From Thermoanaerobacterium butyriciformans (GTDB taxonomy: Bacteria; Bacillota; Thermoanaerobacteria; Thermoanaerobacterales; Thermoanaerobacteraceae), in NCBI RefSeq assembly GCF_017874545.1, contig NZ_JAGGLT010000015.1, positions 1-64,000 on the forward strand: 64,000 nucleotides of DNA, in the 5' to 3' direction. The translations under genes were made by a program, and so were the position numbers. This document shows, piece by piece, positions 19,059 through 26,848 of the stretch. Every line of letters begins with the position of its first letter. Position 1 is the first letter of the stretch. The notes beneath the pieces are model-generated. The model was given only the letters and a program-made list of their open reading frames with translations. It made no database searches and had not been told where the DNA came from.

Positions 19059-20348
19059 CTAAAATTTTATATCTATATCAGAAAGATCTTTACTGAGCTT
19101 ATTCATTATATTTTTTAAATCACCATAAATTTTTTCAAATAGATCCACTATTTGTTCTAAACCATTTTTCTTTAAGTAAACTATGTATTCATCTAAGATT
19201 TCATCCGAAGCTAAGTCTTGTAATTTTACTTCTTTGTCTATTCCCTCTACTTTTGCAGGTAAGTTATTCAAAGTTCTTAAAATATTTACTTTCATTATTT
19301 GTTCAAATATTTCCATATTCCAATTATTAATAGGCAGACTTAAAAGTGACAGAACATTTTCAAAAGACATTTTTACTTTTTCGTCATCTGTACTTTCGGA
19401 TTTTAATTCTAAGCTTGTGAGGATAGTCTTTAAAGCTTTTTCATAAATAATTAGCTCATTATAAAGCAAATCTTGTAATACATCATCAAATAATGAATCG
19501 GAAAATTCAGTAGGTGTCTTAAAGTCAAATAAAAATGACGATAAAATTCTATGATACAATTTAAGCAAAAACAGATATACTATGAAAAAAGGAATATCTA
19601 TGTGCTCATCTAAAACATAAGCAAAATCATCTGTAATAGCATCAAACATTTTACTGCTTAGATATTCATTAAATGATGGATATTTCGAAGCTATATCAAA
19701 GATTTTATCCATAGTCTTATTACTATTTATAGCGTGTATTTCTTCCAAAGCTTTGGCTATCTCAATCATGGTGGCTCCTGTTACCATTTTTACCAATGTG
19801 TTATATTCATCTAATATAGATACCTTTATTAAAAGAAAAAGATCCTTTATTTCTTTTTCATTAAAATTAAAATTTTGCAACTCAAAAGCAATATTCAAAA
19901 AAATTTCTTCAACTAAATTTTCTTCTACAATCTCTTTTAAAAGATTATCTACATCTAATTCATTTCCTATTTCAGTATCCTTTAAAAAGTCACCAGGTAC
20001 TCTTATCTTTTTTAATCTTTTATCTTGAGCCATATTTCTGGTCATTTTTCTAAGAAATTGTACGTAATCATCACTTGTATAATTGTCTTCTATTTCAAAT
20101 GTCTCTAAAATTAATTTGACAATCTTATCAGTTTTAAAAGACTTATTCTTTTCAGATAAATTTGTTCCATATAGTATACTTACGATTTTAATAAATTCAA
20201 GATCATCTGAAAAAAGATTAACTTCATTAGACAAGGGATTTGTCAAATTTTTTTTGATTTCTTCGATATTATTCATACAACACTTTTTATATTTTTTTCC
20301 GCTTCCACAGATACAATCATCATTTCTGCTAATGTCAAATATTTTCAT
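19059..20348 (-). CDS. SEC-C motif protein of unknown function
   Basis: The first 25 residues contain CICGSGKKYKKCC, the SEC-C zinc-binding motif also found at the C terminus of SecA. The other 400 residues are helical and acidic, with no recognised domain, signal peptide or membrane segment. The start ATG lies behind AGGAGG. The gene is convergent with the cas operon and divergent from the riboswitch operon, and is transcribed alone. Similar SEC-C proteins of this size are scattered in Firmicutes and sometimes occur near defence genes. No function can be stated. Confidence 0.7.
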   Translation of the reverse strand: MKIFDISRNDDCICGSGKKYKKCCMNNIEEIKKNLTNPLSNEVNLFSDDLEFIKIVSILYGTNLSEKNKSFKTDKIVKLILETFEIEDNYTSDDYVQFLRKMTRNMAQDKRLKKIRVPGDFLKDTEIGNELDVDNLLKEIVEENLVEEIFLNIAFELQNFNFNEKEIKDLFLLIKVSILDEYNTLVKMVTGATMIEIAKALEEIHAINSNKTMDKIFDIASKYPSFNEYLSSKMFDAITDDFAYVLDEHIDIPFFIVYLFLLKLYHRILSSFLFDFKTPTEFSDSLFDDVLQDLLYNELIIYEKALKTILTSLELKSESTDDEKVKMSFENVLSLLSLPINNWNMEIFEQIMKVNILRTLNNLPAKVEGIDKEVKLQDLASDEILDEYIVYLKKNGLEQIVDLFEKIYGDLKNIMNKLSKDLSDIDIKF

Positions 20349-20481
20349 GTTTTAATATCCTCCCATTTTTTAGACTAGTTTAATTTTAAACAAATAACTT
20401 ATAAATTTCAATTCCTCTTTTTAAAAAGTTACATATTTATAGGCACATTTTGGTTACAAAATTTACATCTTTTTAATATAT

Positions 20482-20510
20482 TTGCAAATATGATTTTAAT
20501 ATGGTATAAT
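20482..20510 (+). promoter_or_regulatory. Sigma-A promoter of the riboswitch operon
   Basis: TTGCAA and TATAAT are separated by 17 bases. The aptamer starts about 20 bases after the -10 box, so transcription would begin just ahead of the riboswitch. Confidence 0.75.
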
Positions 20511-20530
20511 TTAATTAATTTAATAATATG

Positions 20531-20645
20531 CTATAACGCTGAATTCGTATGAAGCGGGGAAACCAATTTTGGGGTGAATCCATTTTATATGGAAGGGTTA
20601 TCTTTCGACCCTAACCCGTCAGCTAACCTCGTAAGCGTTGAAAGA
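20531..20645 (+). ncRNA. c-di-AMP riboswitch (ydaO/yuaA class)
   Basis: The segment has the conserved ydaO blocks in order: GCGGGGAAACC, then GGGGTGAAT, then GACCCTAACCCGTCAG, then CTAACCTCGTAAGCG. AACGCT at 20535-20540 pairs with AGCGTT at 20634-20639 as the closing P1 stem. In known cases c-di-AMP binding turns expression off. The class usually controls cell-wall hydrolases, potassium uptake and osmolyte genes. Here it leads into an opine-dehydrogenase-like gene. Confidence 0.92.
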
Positions 20646-20657
20646 GGAGGAAATAGC

Positions 20658-20690
20658 ATGGATAGATTCGGTTTTACTGCCTTCTATTAG
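20658..20690 (+). CDS. Possible 10-residue leader peptide
   Basis: An ATG behind GAGGAGGAAATAGC opens a frame MDRFGFTAFY that stops at TAG, between the aptamer and the terminator hairpin. The spacing to the ribosome binding site is ideal. The AGGAGG may instead belong to the conserved tail of the riboswitch, so translation is only a possibility. Confidence 0.3.
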   Translation: MDRFGFTAFY

Positions 20691-20703
20691 TAAACCGGGT
20701 TTC

Positions 20704-20733
20704 AGCTGTAGATTTTCTCTATGGCTTTTTTAA
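20704..20733 (+). terminator. Riboswitch expression-platform terminator
   Basis: AGCTGTAGA and TCTATGGCT pair with two G-U pairs around TTTTC and run into T6. An upstream hairpin (CGGTTTTACT with AGTAAACCG, about 20669-20698) could compete. This fits transcription termination upon c-di-AMP binding. Confidence 0.6.
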
Positions 20734-20760
20734 TACCCAAAAATAGAAGGAGGTTTTTAA

Positions 20761-21861
20761 ATGAGATTACCTATATTTTCTGTCATTGGAGCCGGCAACG
20801 GTGGGCAGGCTATGGCAGCACACCTTTCACTAATGGGGTTTACAGTCAATCTCTATAATAGAACTCGTGAAAAACTGATTCATATCTTGAATAATGGTGG
20901 TATATATCTTGAAGGAGCTGTTAGAGGGTTTGCTAGACTTAATATGATTACTGATAATATGGAAGATGCGATAAAAGATGCAGATGTAATTATGGTTACT
21001 GTTCCAGCATCAGGGCACAGCGATATAGCTTACGAAATGCTTCCGCATTTAAAAAATGGGCAAATAATAGTTTTAAATCCTGGAAGAACTTTTGGCGCAA
21101 TTGAATTTTATAATATCGTCAAAAAGAGAAGAGATTTAGATGTAGTAATATCTGAGACGGATACTTTTATATATGCTTGTAGATCGAATGATGGGATGGC
21201 AAAGATCTTTAGAATAAAAGATGCTGTGTCATTGGCGTCTATACCTTCTTGGAAAACAGATTACGTCGTTGATTTGCTGAAATTAGCTTATTCACAGATA
21301 ACATCTGCTGAAAATGTTTTAGAGACAAGTTTAAATAATATAGGTTCTATTTTTCATCCAGCGCCTACCCTTTTAAATTCTGCACGAATAGAGACTACAG
21401 AGGGAAATTTTCAATATTATTTAGAAGGTATATCTCCATCAGTTGCAAAGATATTGGAAAGGATGGATAGAGAAAGAGTTGCAGTAGCACATGCATTAGG
21501 TGTAAATGCAATTACAGCATTAGATTGGCTAAAAGATACGTATGGTGTTGCTTCAGACAACTTATATGATGCAATCCAAAATACAGATGCATATATGGGC
21601 TTACTAGCACCAAAGACATTAGACTGCAGATATATTTTTGAAGATGTCCCTATGAGCCTAGTCCCAATTTCTTCAATTGGAAGACAGTTGGGAATTTCGA
21701 CATATACTATCGACTCTATAATTCATTTAGCATCATGTATACATGAAAAAAATTACTGGAAGATGGGACGGACTGTTGTAAAGCTAGGATTGGATGGCAA
21801 AAGTGCAGCAGAAATAAAAGAAATAGTAGAAGGTGTAAAGGAGGAGAGTACTGTCGCATGA
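20761..21861 (+). CDS. Opine (octopine/nopaline-type) dehydrogenase family protein
   Basis: This is a 366-residue NAD(P)-dependent dehydrogenase. Residues 5-24 form a Rossmann dinucleotide site with GAGNGGQAMAAHL. The C-terminal half has the helical octopine-dehydrogenase domain with NNIGSIFHPAPTLLNSARIE, whose His is expected in the active site. Such enzymes reductively join an amino acid and a 2-oxo acid, or run the reverse reaction. AGAAGGAGG precedes the ATG, and the gene is the first one under the c-di-AMP riboswitch. Its stop overlaps the next ATG (ATGA), so the two proteins are translationally coupled. The actual substrate is unknown. Confidence 0.82.
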   Translation: MRLPIFSVIGAGNGGQAMAAHLSLMGFTVNLYNRTREKLIHILNNGGIYLEGAVRGFARLNMITDNMEDAIKDADVIMVTVPASGHSDIAYEMLPHLKNGQIIVLNPGRTFGAIEFYNIVKKRRDLDVVISETDTFIYACRSNDGMAKIFRIKDAVSLASIPSWKTDYVVDLLKLAYSQITSAENVLETSLNNIGSIFHPAPTLLNSARIETTEGNFQYYLEGISPSVAKILERMDRERVAVAHALGVNAITALDWLKDTYGVASDNLYDAIQNTDAYMGLLAPKTLDCRYIFEDVPMSLVPISSIGRQLGISTYTIDSIIHLASCIHEKNYWKMGRTVVKLGLDGKSAAEIKEIVEGVKEESTVA

Positions 21862-23510
21862 AAAGATTAATTATAGCTGCTTCAATTGAGAATGATGTTC
21901 ACGTTGCAGGCGTCTATAAATTTTTGCGGCTTGCAGAGGGTGAAGGATTTGATATTCAGTTTTTAGGTCCTGCAACACCAATTGATAAACTTATAGAAAG
22001 CATACGAGTAAGAAAACCTGACATAGTTGGAATAAGCTATAGACTGACTCCTGATTCACTTAAATCCATATTAGATGTTCTTAAAAACAGGATAAAAGAA
22101 TACAATCTTAATGGCATTAGATGGATATTTGGTGGGACGGAACCAAATTGCATAGTTGCCAAAGAATCAGGTATTTTTGAGGAAGTTTTTGATGGCACTT
22201 CAGGTGATGAATTTACAATTTCGTATTTGAGAGGGCAAAAAGTCGCATCAAATAAAGTTGAGTATGGGCAGGATATAATTGAGAGGATTGAAGGAAATTA
22301 TCCTTATCCTGTAATAAGACACCACTTTGGATTGCCTTCGTATACGGACACACTTGAAGGTGTAAAAAGGATTGCGGAAGAAAAAGTTCTCGATGTGATA
22401 TCAATAGCCCCTGATCAAAATACACAAGAACATTTTTTTGATAAAAAGTACAATAAAGCACTTGATGGTGCAGGTGGAGTACCTATAAGGACTGAAGAAG
22501 AATTTAAAAAACTTTATGATGAGTCAAGGCGTGGAAATTATCCGCTGCTTAGATGTTACAGTGGAACGAATGATGTTTTTAAAATGGCTAACATGCTTAA
22601 AAACACGATAAACAATGCATGGGCTGCTATACCTCTTTGCTGGTACAATGTATTAGATGGCAGAGGCCCTAGACAGGTTGAAGAATCTATAAGAGAGAAC
22701 CAAAAGCTGATGAAGTGGCATGCCGACAGAAATATACCTGTGGAAGTCAATGAGGCACATCACTGGGGGCTTAGAGATGCACATGATGCCATTTATGTGG
22801 CGGCAAGCTATCTTGCAGCGTACAATGCTAAGAAAATGGGTGTAAAAACCTATATAGCACAGTTTATGTTTAATGTTCCACCGGCTACATCCCCAAAAAT
22901 GGATCTTGCTAAAATGCTGGCATCTATAGAACTTGTTGAAAGCCTTCAGGATGATAACTTTAGAGTGTTGAGACAGGCGAGGGCGGGGCTTGCAAGCATG
23001 CCGCAGGATCTTTTTGAGGCGAAAGGGCAGCTTGCTTCAAGCGCATATCTTTCCATGGCTATAAAACCTCATATATATCATGTTGTAGGTTTTTGTGAAG
23101 CACATCATGCTGCAACGCCAGATGATATAATAGAAAGTGTGAAGATTGTAAAAGCTGTAATAAAAAATACCTTATCTGGCATGTTTGATTTCACTCAAGA
23201 TTTAGATGTTTTAAGGAGGAAAGAGGAACTAATAAATGATGCGATGGTAATAATCAATGCCATAAAGGATCTTAATACACTATGCAGTGATCCGCTGTCA
23301 GATCCACATACACTATCATTGGCGATAAAATTGGGCATATTGGATGCTCCGCATCTTAAAGGAAATAAAAGTGCAAGTGGTGCACTGCAGACGAAAGTTA
23401 TAAATGGAGCATGCTACGCATTTGATTATGAAAATAACAGGATTATTAAGGAGGAAGAAAGGATCTATAATATAATACAAAACTACCAAAAGCTTATAAT
23501 CGTGGCATAA
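21858..23510 (+). CDS. Cobalamin-dependent mutase-like protein
   Basis: Residues 1-140 form a B12-binding domain. DVHVAG at 13-18 is the DxHxxG motif whose His ligates cobalt, ISYRLT near 59-64 and GGTEPN near 92 complete it. The remaining 400 residues look like a glutamate-mutase E-type TIM barrel, with segments such as NNAWAAIPLCWYNVLDGRGP and, near the end, DPHTLSLAIKLGILDAPHL. It would thus be a single-chain carbon-skeleton mutase of the glutamate or methyleneglutarate mutase type. It is coupled to the opine dehydrogenase gene and shares its c-di-AMP control, so the pair probably makes or degrades an unusual amino acid. Confidence 0.7.
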   Translation: MKRLIIAASIENDVHVAGVYKFLRLAEGEGFDIQFLGPATPIDKLIESIRVRKPDIVGISYRLTPDSLKSILDVLKNRIKEYNLNGIRWIFGGTEPNCIVAKESGIFEEVFDGTSGDEFTISYLRGQKVASNKVEYGQDIIERIEGNYPYPVIRHHFGLPSYTDTLEGVKRIAEEKVLDVISIAPDQNTQEHFFDKKYNKALDGAGGVPIRTEEEFKKLYDESRRGNYPLLRCYSGTNDVFKMANMLKNTINNAWAAIPLCWYNVLDGRGPRQVEESIRENQKLMKWHADRNIPVEVNEAHHWGLRDAHDAIYVAASYLAAYNAKKMGVKTYIAQFMFNVPPATSPKMDLAKMLASIELVESLQDDNFRVLRQARAGLASMPQDLFEAKGQLASSAYLSMAIKPHIYHVVGFCEAHHAATPDDIIESVKIVKAVIKNTLSGMFDFTQDLDVLRRKEELINDAMVIINAIKDLNTLCSDPLSDPHTLSLAIKLGILDAPHLKGNKSASGALQTKVINGACYAFDYENNRIIKEEERIYNIIQNYQKLIIVA

Positions 23511-23521
23511 AAATAGTTATT

Positions 23522-23559
23522 ATCGGATGTATACGCAAAGTATATATCCGATTTTTTTG
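23522..23559 (+). terminator. Terminator after the mutase-like gene
   Basis: ATCGGATGTATA and TATATATCCGAT pair around CGCAAAG and are followed by T7. It separates the riboswitch operon from the amidase gene. Confidence 0.8.
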
Positions 23560-23634
23560 TGCCAATATATATAAATTTTTTTGCTAAAAAACATATTATA
23601 AGGAGAGGCAAATACAATAGGAGGTGATGAATAA

Positions 23635-24288
23635 TTGTTAATAGTTGTAGATCCTGGCCATGGCGGTTCTGACAGTGGTGCTATAGGATATGGCTATTTT
23701 GAAAAAGATATAAACTTAAGCGTATCTCTTAAATTAAGGGACGTCTTAAAAGCAAACAGTGTAGATGTAATATTGACAAGAGATAAAGATATAACGTTGG
23801 GGCTTAGCGAGAGGTGTGATATTGCCAATAAAAACAATGCAGATTACTTTGTTTCAATCCACTGTAACAGTTTTAAAGATTCTTCTGCGAAAGGAACGGA
23901 GACTTATTCATATCCCGGAAGCACTTCTGGAGCAAAATTGGCAAAAGGTGTGCAGCAAGCTATTGTGACAAATTTAAAAACAGCAGATAGAGGTGTAAAA
24001 ACGGCCAATTTCTACGTATTACATCATACGAGCATGCCCTCCATATTAGTTGAATTAGGGTTTATAACAAATAAGGATGATTTAGACCTTCTTTTGAATA
24101 AACAAAATCTGTACGCTGCATCTATTTCAAATGGAATATTAAATACTGTAGGTTTAAAGCAGACGAATGGTTCCAATGATATAGAAAAACTTCATCAAAT
24201 GGGCATAATCTCTGATTACTACGATCCAGAAAGTTATGTAAAGTGGAAAGATATTGCAGGTGCATTATTAAAAATTATAGGGGGTTAA
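23635..24288 (+). CDS. N-acetylmuramoyl-L-alanine amidase (Amidase_3), endolysin-like
   Basis: This 217-residue zinc amidase cleaves the bond between MurNAc and the stem peptide. VVDPGHGGSDSGA (3-15) holds the first zinc His, FEKDINL the zinc Glu, FVSIHCNS the second His, and SILVELGFITN near residue 138 the catalytic Glu. There is no signal peptide, so it needs a holin or lysis for access to the wall. The start is TTG behind GGAGGTGATG. The C-terminal 45 residues look like a small helical binding part. A holin gene follows after five bases. Confidence 0.88.
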   Translation: MLIVVDPGHGGSDSGAIGYGYFEKDINLSVSLKLRDVLKANSVDVILTRDKDITLGLSERCDIANKNNADYFVSIHCNSFKDSSAKGTETYSYPGSTSGAKLAKGVQQAIVTNLKTADRGVKTANFYVLHHTSMPSILVELGFITNKDDLDLLLNKQNLYAASISNGILNTVGLKQTNGSNDIEKLHQMGIISDYYDPESYVKWKDIAGALLKIIGG

Positions 24289-24293
24289 AGGAA

Positions 24294-24629
24294 ATGAAAG
24301 ATCTTATTATGACTATATTGACAGCAGGGCTGCAATTGGTGATACTTGCTACATTAGGCTATGTCATAAATTATTTGTATTCAAAGATAGGCACTGAAAA
24401 GACAAAAAGGTATTTCGAGTTAGCGAAAATGATTGTAAGGGGAGTAGAGCAGGAATTTGGTGCGGGAAATGGTGCTGATAAAAAAGCAGAAGCGGTAAAC
24501 CTAATAAAGAAAATAGTGGGAAACAAGCTGACGGATGAAGAAATAGATAAATTAATTGAAGCTGCTGTGTTTGAGATGAACTACGTATTAAATCTAAAGG
24601 GGCTTAGCACCACAAGCAAAAAAGTTTAA
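24294..24629 (+). CDS. LLH-family phage holin-like protein
   Basis: This 111-residue protein has one N-terminal membrane segment (about residues 5-27, LIMTILTAGLQLVILATLGYV). A charged helical part follows, with the pattern AKMIVRGVEQEFG then KKAEAVNLIKKIV. This matches the Holin_LLH family. The ATG at 24294 has AAAGGA directly upstream. With the amidase it forms a complete lysis pair, but no other phage gene lies near, so it is a domesticated or leftover cassette. Confidence 0.75.
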   Translation: MKDLIMTILTAGLQLVILATLGYVINYLYSKIGTEKTKRYFELAKMIVRGVEQEFGAGNGADKKAEAVNLIKKIVGNKLTDEEIDKLIEAAVFEMNYVLNLKGLSTTSKKV

Positions 24630-24635
24630 AAAAAT

Positions 24636-24681
24636 AACTGCTGCAAGCTATATTAGCGTAGTCTTGCAGCAGTTGTTTTTT
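24636..24681. terminator. Bidirectional terminator, holin / uracil permease
   Basis: AACTGCTGCAAG pairs perfectly with CTTGCAGCAGTT. T-runs follow on both strands (T6 to the right, and the complement of A7 to the left). It serves the holin gene and the convergent permease gene. Confidence 0.85.
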
Positions 24682-25957
24682 ACGCTTGTGTAATGACGCT
24701 GTCGTTTTTAACTTTGGATTTTTCATCTTTCGACTTTGCAAGTTTGATTTTAGGAAGAACTAAGTTTAGGATAATGCCTGCCAATGTTGCGGGGCCGACG
24801 CCTTCAAACACGAAATTTCCTGATCCTATTTTGATGCCGCCAACACCGAGAGTCAAAATGACTGATGCTATTATCAAATTTCTGCTGTCAGAAAAATCGA
24901 CTTTATTCTCCACTAATGTCCTGATACCTGCGGCTGCAATCATTCCAAATAGGATTATGGTGACACCGCCCATTACAGCTTGCGGTATGACTTGTATAAG
25001 TGCGCCTATCTTCTGGATAAAACTTAGAAGTATCGCTATGACAGCGGCACCTTCTATGACTCTTGAGCTGTATACTTTTGTCATGGCTAATACGCCTATA
25101 TTTTCTCCATACGTCGTACTTGGTGGACCGCCAAACAGTGCGGCTATTGACGTTGCTAAGCCATTTCCCAGCATCACTCTATGGAAACCTGGATCTTTTA
25201 TCAAATCTTTATCGACTATATTTCCTATTACAAGGACGTGACCTAAATCTTCGATTATAGCGACTAATGCTAATGGTGCAATAAGTGTCACAGCACCCCA
25301 TGCAAGCACAGGTGAATGACCGACAAGAAATGAGAATTTCGGTACAGCAATCCACGATGCTTTTAAGACCGGAGAAAAATCTACAAGACCTCTAAATATG
25401 GCGAAGATGTATCCGCCGATGGTTCCTAATAAGATTGGTATAACTTTCATGAATCCTTTTCCAAACATGCTGAAAATAATGACAAGTGCGGCTGTAACTA
25501 AAGCCGTAGGCAAATCTTTTTGTGCCTCTTGTATAGCTGTTGGTGCTAAGCTTAAACCTATAATCATTACAACTGGACCTACTACAACAGATGGAAGAAT
25601 CCTTTCAATCCAGTCTATGCCGGTCAAACTTATTATTATGAAAACTGCCACGTACACAAGCCCTGCGGCTATCATGCCTGTGAAAGCTCCTCTTACGCCG
25701 TAAGCTTTTGTCGCTGCTATTATAGGGGCGATAAATGCGAATGATGAACCTAAGTATGCAGGAACTTTTCCTTTTGTCATTAAGTGAAATATTAATGTGC
25801 CAAGTCCTGATGTAAACAATGTTACGGCGGGGTCTAATCCTGTCAGAAGCGGTACAAGTATTGTTGCGCCAAACATTGCAAAAACATGCTGGAATGACAG
25901 TGGGACAGCTTCATTGATAGGCGGTACATCTTGTATACCGTAAAATTTGTTCTTCAT
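24680..25957 (-). CDS. uraA: Uracil permease (NCS2 family)
   Basis: This 425-residue transporter of the nucleobase-ascorbate (NCS2) family has about 14 membrane segments and carries uracil with protons. The start reads YGIQDVPPINEAVPLSFQHVFAMFGATILVP, typical of UraA/PyrP. The substrate motifs are AIIEDLGHVLVIG and GNGLATSIAALFGGPPSTTYGENIG, including the family Glu residues. I chose the ATG behind AAAGGAGGAATCGTC, nine codons after the first in-frame start. A PyrR-type leader precedes it, which independently supports a pyrimidine role. Confidence 0.92.
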   Translation of the reverse strand: MKNKFYGIQDVPPINEAVPLSFQHVFAMFGATILVPLLTGLDPAVTLFTSGLGTLIFHLMTKGKVPAYLGSSFAFIAPIIAATKAYGVRGAFTGMIAAGLVYVAVFIIISLTGIDWIERILPSVVVGPVVMIIGLSLAPTAIQEAQKDLPTALVTAALVIIFSMFGKGFMKVIPILLGTIGGYIFAIFRGLVDFSPVLKASWIAVPKFSFLVGHSPVLAWGAVTLIAPLALVAIIEDLGHVLVIGNIVDKDLIKDPGFHRVMLGNGLATSIAALFGGPPSTTYGENIGVLAMTKVYSSRVIEGAAVIAILLSFIQKIGALIQVIPQAVMGGVTIILFGMIAAAGIRTLVENKVDFSDSRNLIIASVILTLGVGGIKIGSGNFVFEGVGPATLAGIILNLVLPKIKLAKSKDEKSKVKNDSVITQA

Positions 25958-25985
25958 GACGATTCCTCCTTTAATTTTTGGCATA

Positions 25986-26066
25986 AAAAAACCCTCTCAA
26001 GGAGGATAAACATATAGATATGCAGCAATATCGTTCCTCCTTTTTAGCCTCACTGGACTAATTTTA
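25986..26066 (-). promoter_or_regulatory. PyrR-type attenuator ahead of uraA
   Basis: On the minus strand TAGTCCAGTGAGGCTA matches the PyrR binding-loop consensus (UCCNGNGAGGYU). AAGGAGG then can pair with a later CCTCCTT (antiterminator), and CCTCCTTGAGAGGG runs into T7 just before the gene. UMP-bound PyrR would hold the first loop and allow termination. The remaining sequence to 26257 shows nothing else. Confidence 0.75.
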
Positions 26067-26257
26067 AAGGGTCTTATTAAACTACAAAAATTATAACATA
26101 CAAAAATAAGATTGTCTATATGATATTTTAAAGTTGCAATTATGCTGTTAAAACAAAAGTGTATTAAACGTCTAAGGATTACAAGAATTTTTTATTGGAA
26201 TGATTTGAAAAATATTTTAAAATAAAAATGTAAAGATTTTTGATTGGATGTGGATTT

Positions 26258-26815
26258 ATGATAATTAAATTAAAAAATAAAAAGTTATTATATTTATTTA
26301 TATTGATGAATATATTGATAATAATTTTATCATCAATAATAATTTCTAAATATTTCATCTACAAACATGAATTGGTTTATCTTTACTATTATGCAAATCT
26401 AATGGATGAAAATAGAGCAATTTTAGAAAATGTGAAATTTAAGGATTTTCATGATGAACAATTGATAGAAGATAGTTATAAAAATTTAGAACATTTTGTT
26501 CAATATAATAATTTATATATTTTAAAAGGTAAATTAAATAGTAAAAATGTTGGATATTTTGAATATGGTTTCCTTCATAACATAAAAGAAGCAACAGATA
26601 AAGTTATTAGTGATATACATAATAATAAAGTTAATGTACAGGATGAAAGTTATATAAAAGATATGTCAAATAAATATGATATTTTATTTAATGAATATCT
26701 TAAATTTATTAAGGAATCAAACTTTGTAAATTTGAAATATCCAAGACTTGAAAGTACATCAAGAATATACGAAGTTATGAATAATATTTCATCTAAGTTT
26801 ATTAATGCCAAATAA
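26258..26815 (+). CDS. Membrane-anchored protein of unknown function
   Basis: This 185-residue protein has a single N-terminal hydrophobic segment (about residues 9-31) followed by a lysine-, asparagine- and tyrosine-rich outer or inner domain. I do not recognise a family. The ATG at 26258 is preceded only by a weak GGATGTGGA, and an in-frame TTG lies 18 bases upstream. The gene is more AT-rich than its neighbours and stands alone, convergent with the efflux operon, which suggests recent acquisition. Confidence 0.55.
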   Translation: MIIKLKNKKLLYLFILMNILIIILSSIIISKYFIYKHELVYLYYYANLMDENRAILENVKFKDFHDEQLIEDSYKNLEHFVQYNNLYILKGKLNSKNVGYFEYGFLHNIKEATDKVISDIHNNKVNVQDESYIKDMSNKYDILFNEYLKFIKESNFVNLKYPRLESTSRIYEVMNNISSKFINAK

Positions 26816-26817
26816 TT

Positions 26818-26848
26818 GCAGAAAGAGGCTCAGTCAAGCCTCTTTCTG
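26818..26848. terminator. Bidirectional hairpin between convergent genes
   Basis: AGAAAGAGGCT pairs with AGCCTCTTTCT around CAGTCA. The right arm is also the last codons of the efflux permease, so one hairpin ends both transcripts. Confidence 0.65.

Noticed and set aside
19318-19347. A stretch resembling the reverse complement of the CRISPR repeat (CAATT..ATAGGCAG)
   Set aside because: It lies inside the well-formed SEC-C gene, has about six mismatches and is not repeated. Chance similarity.
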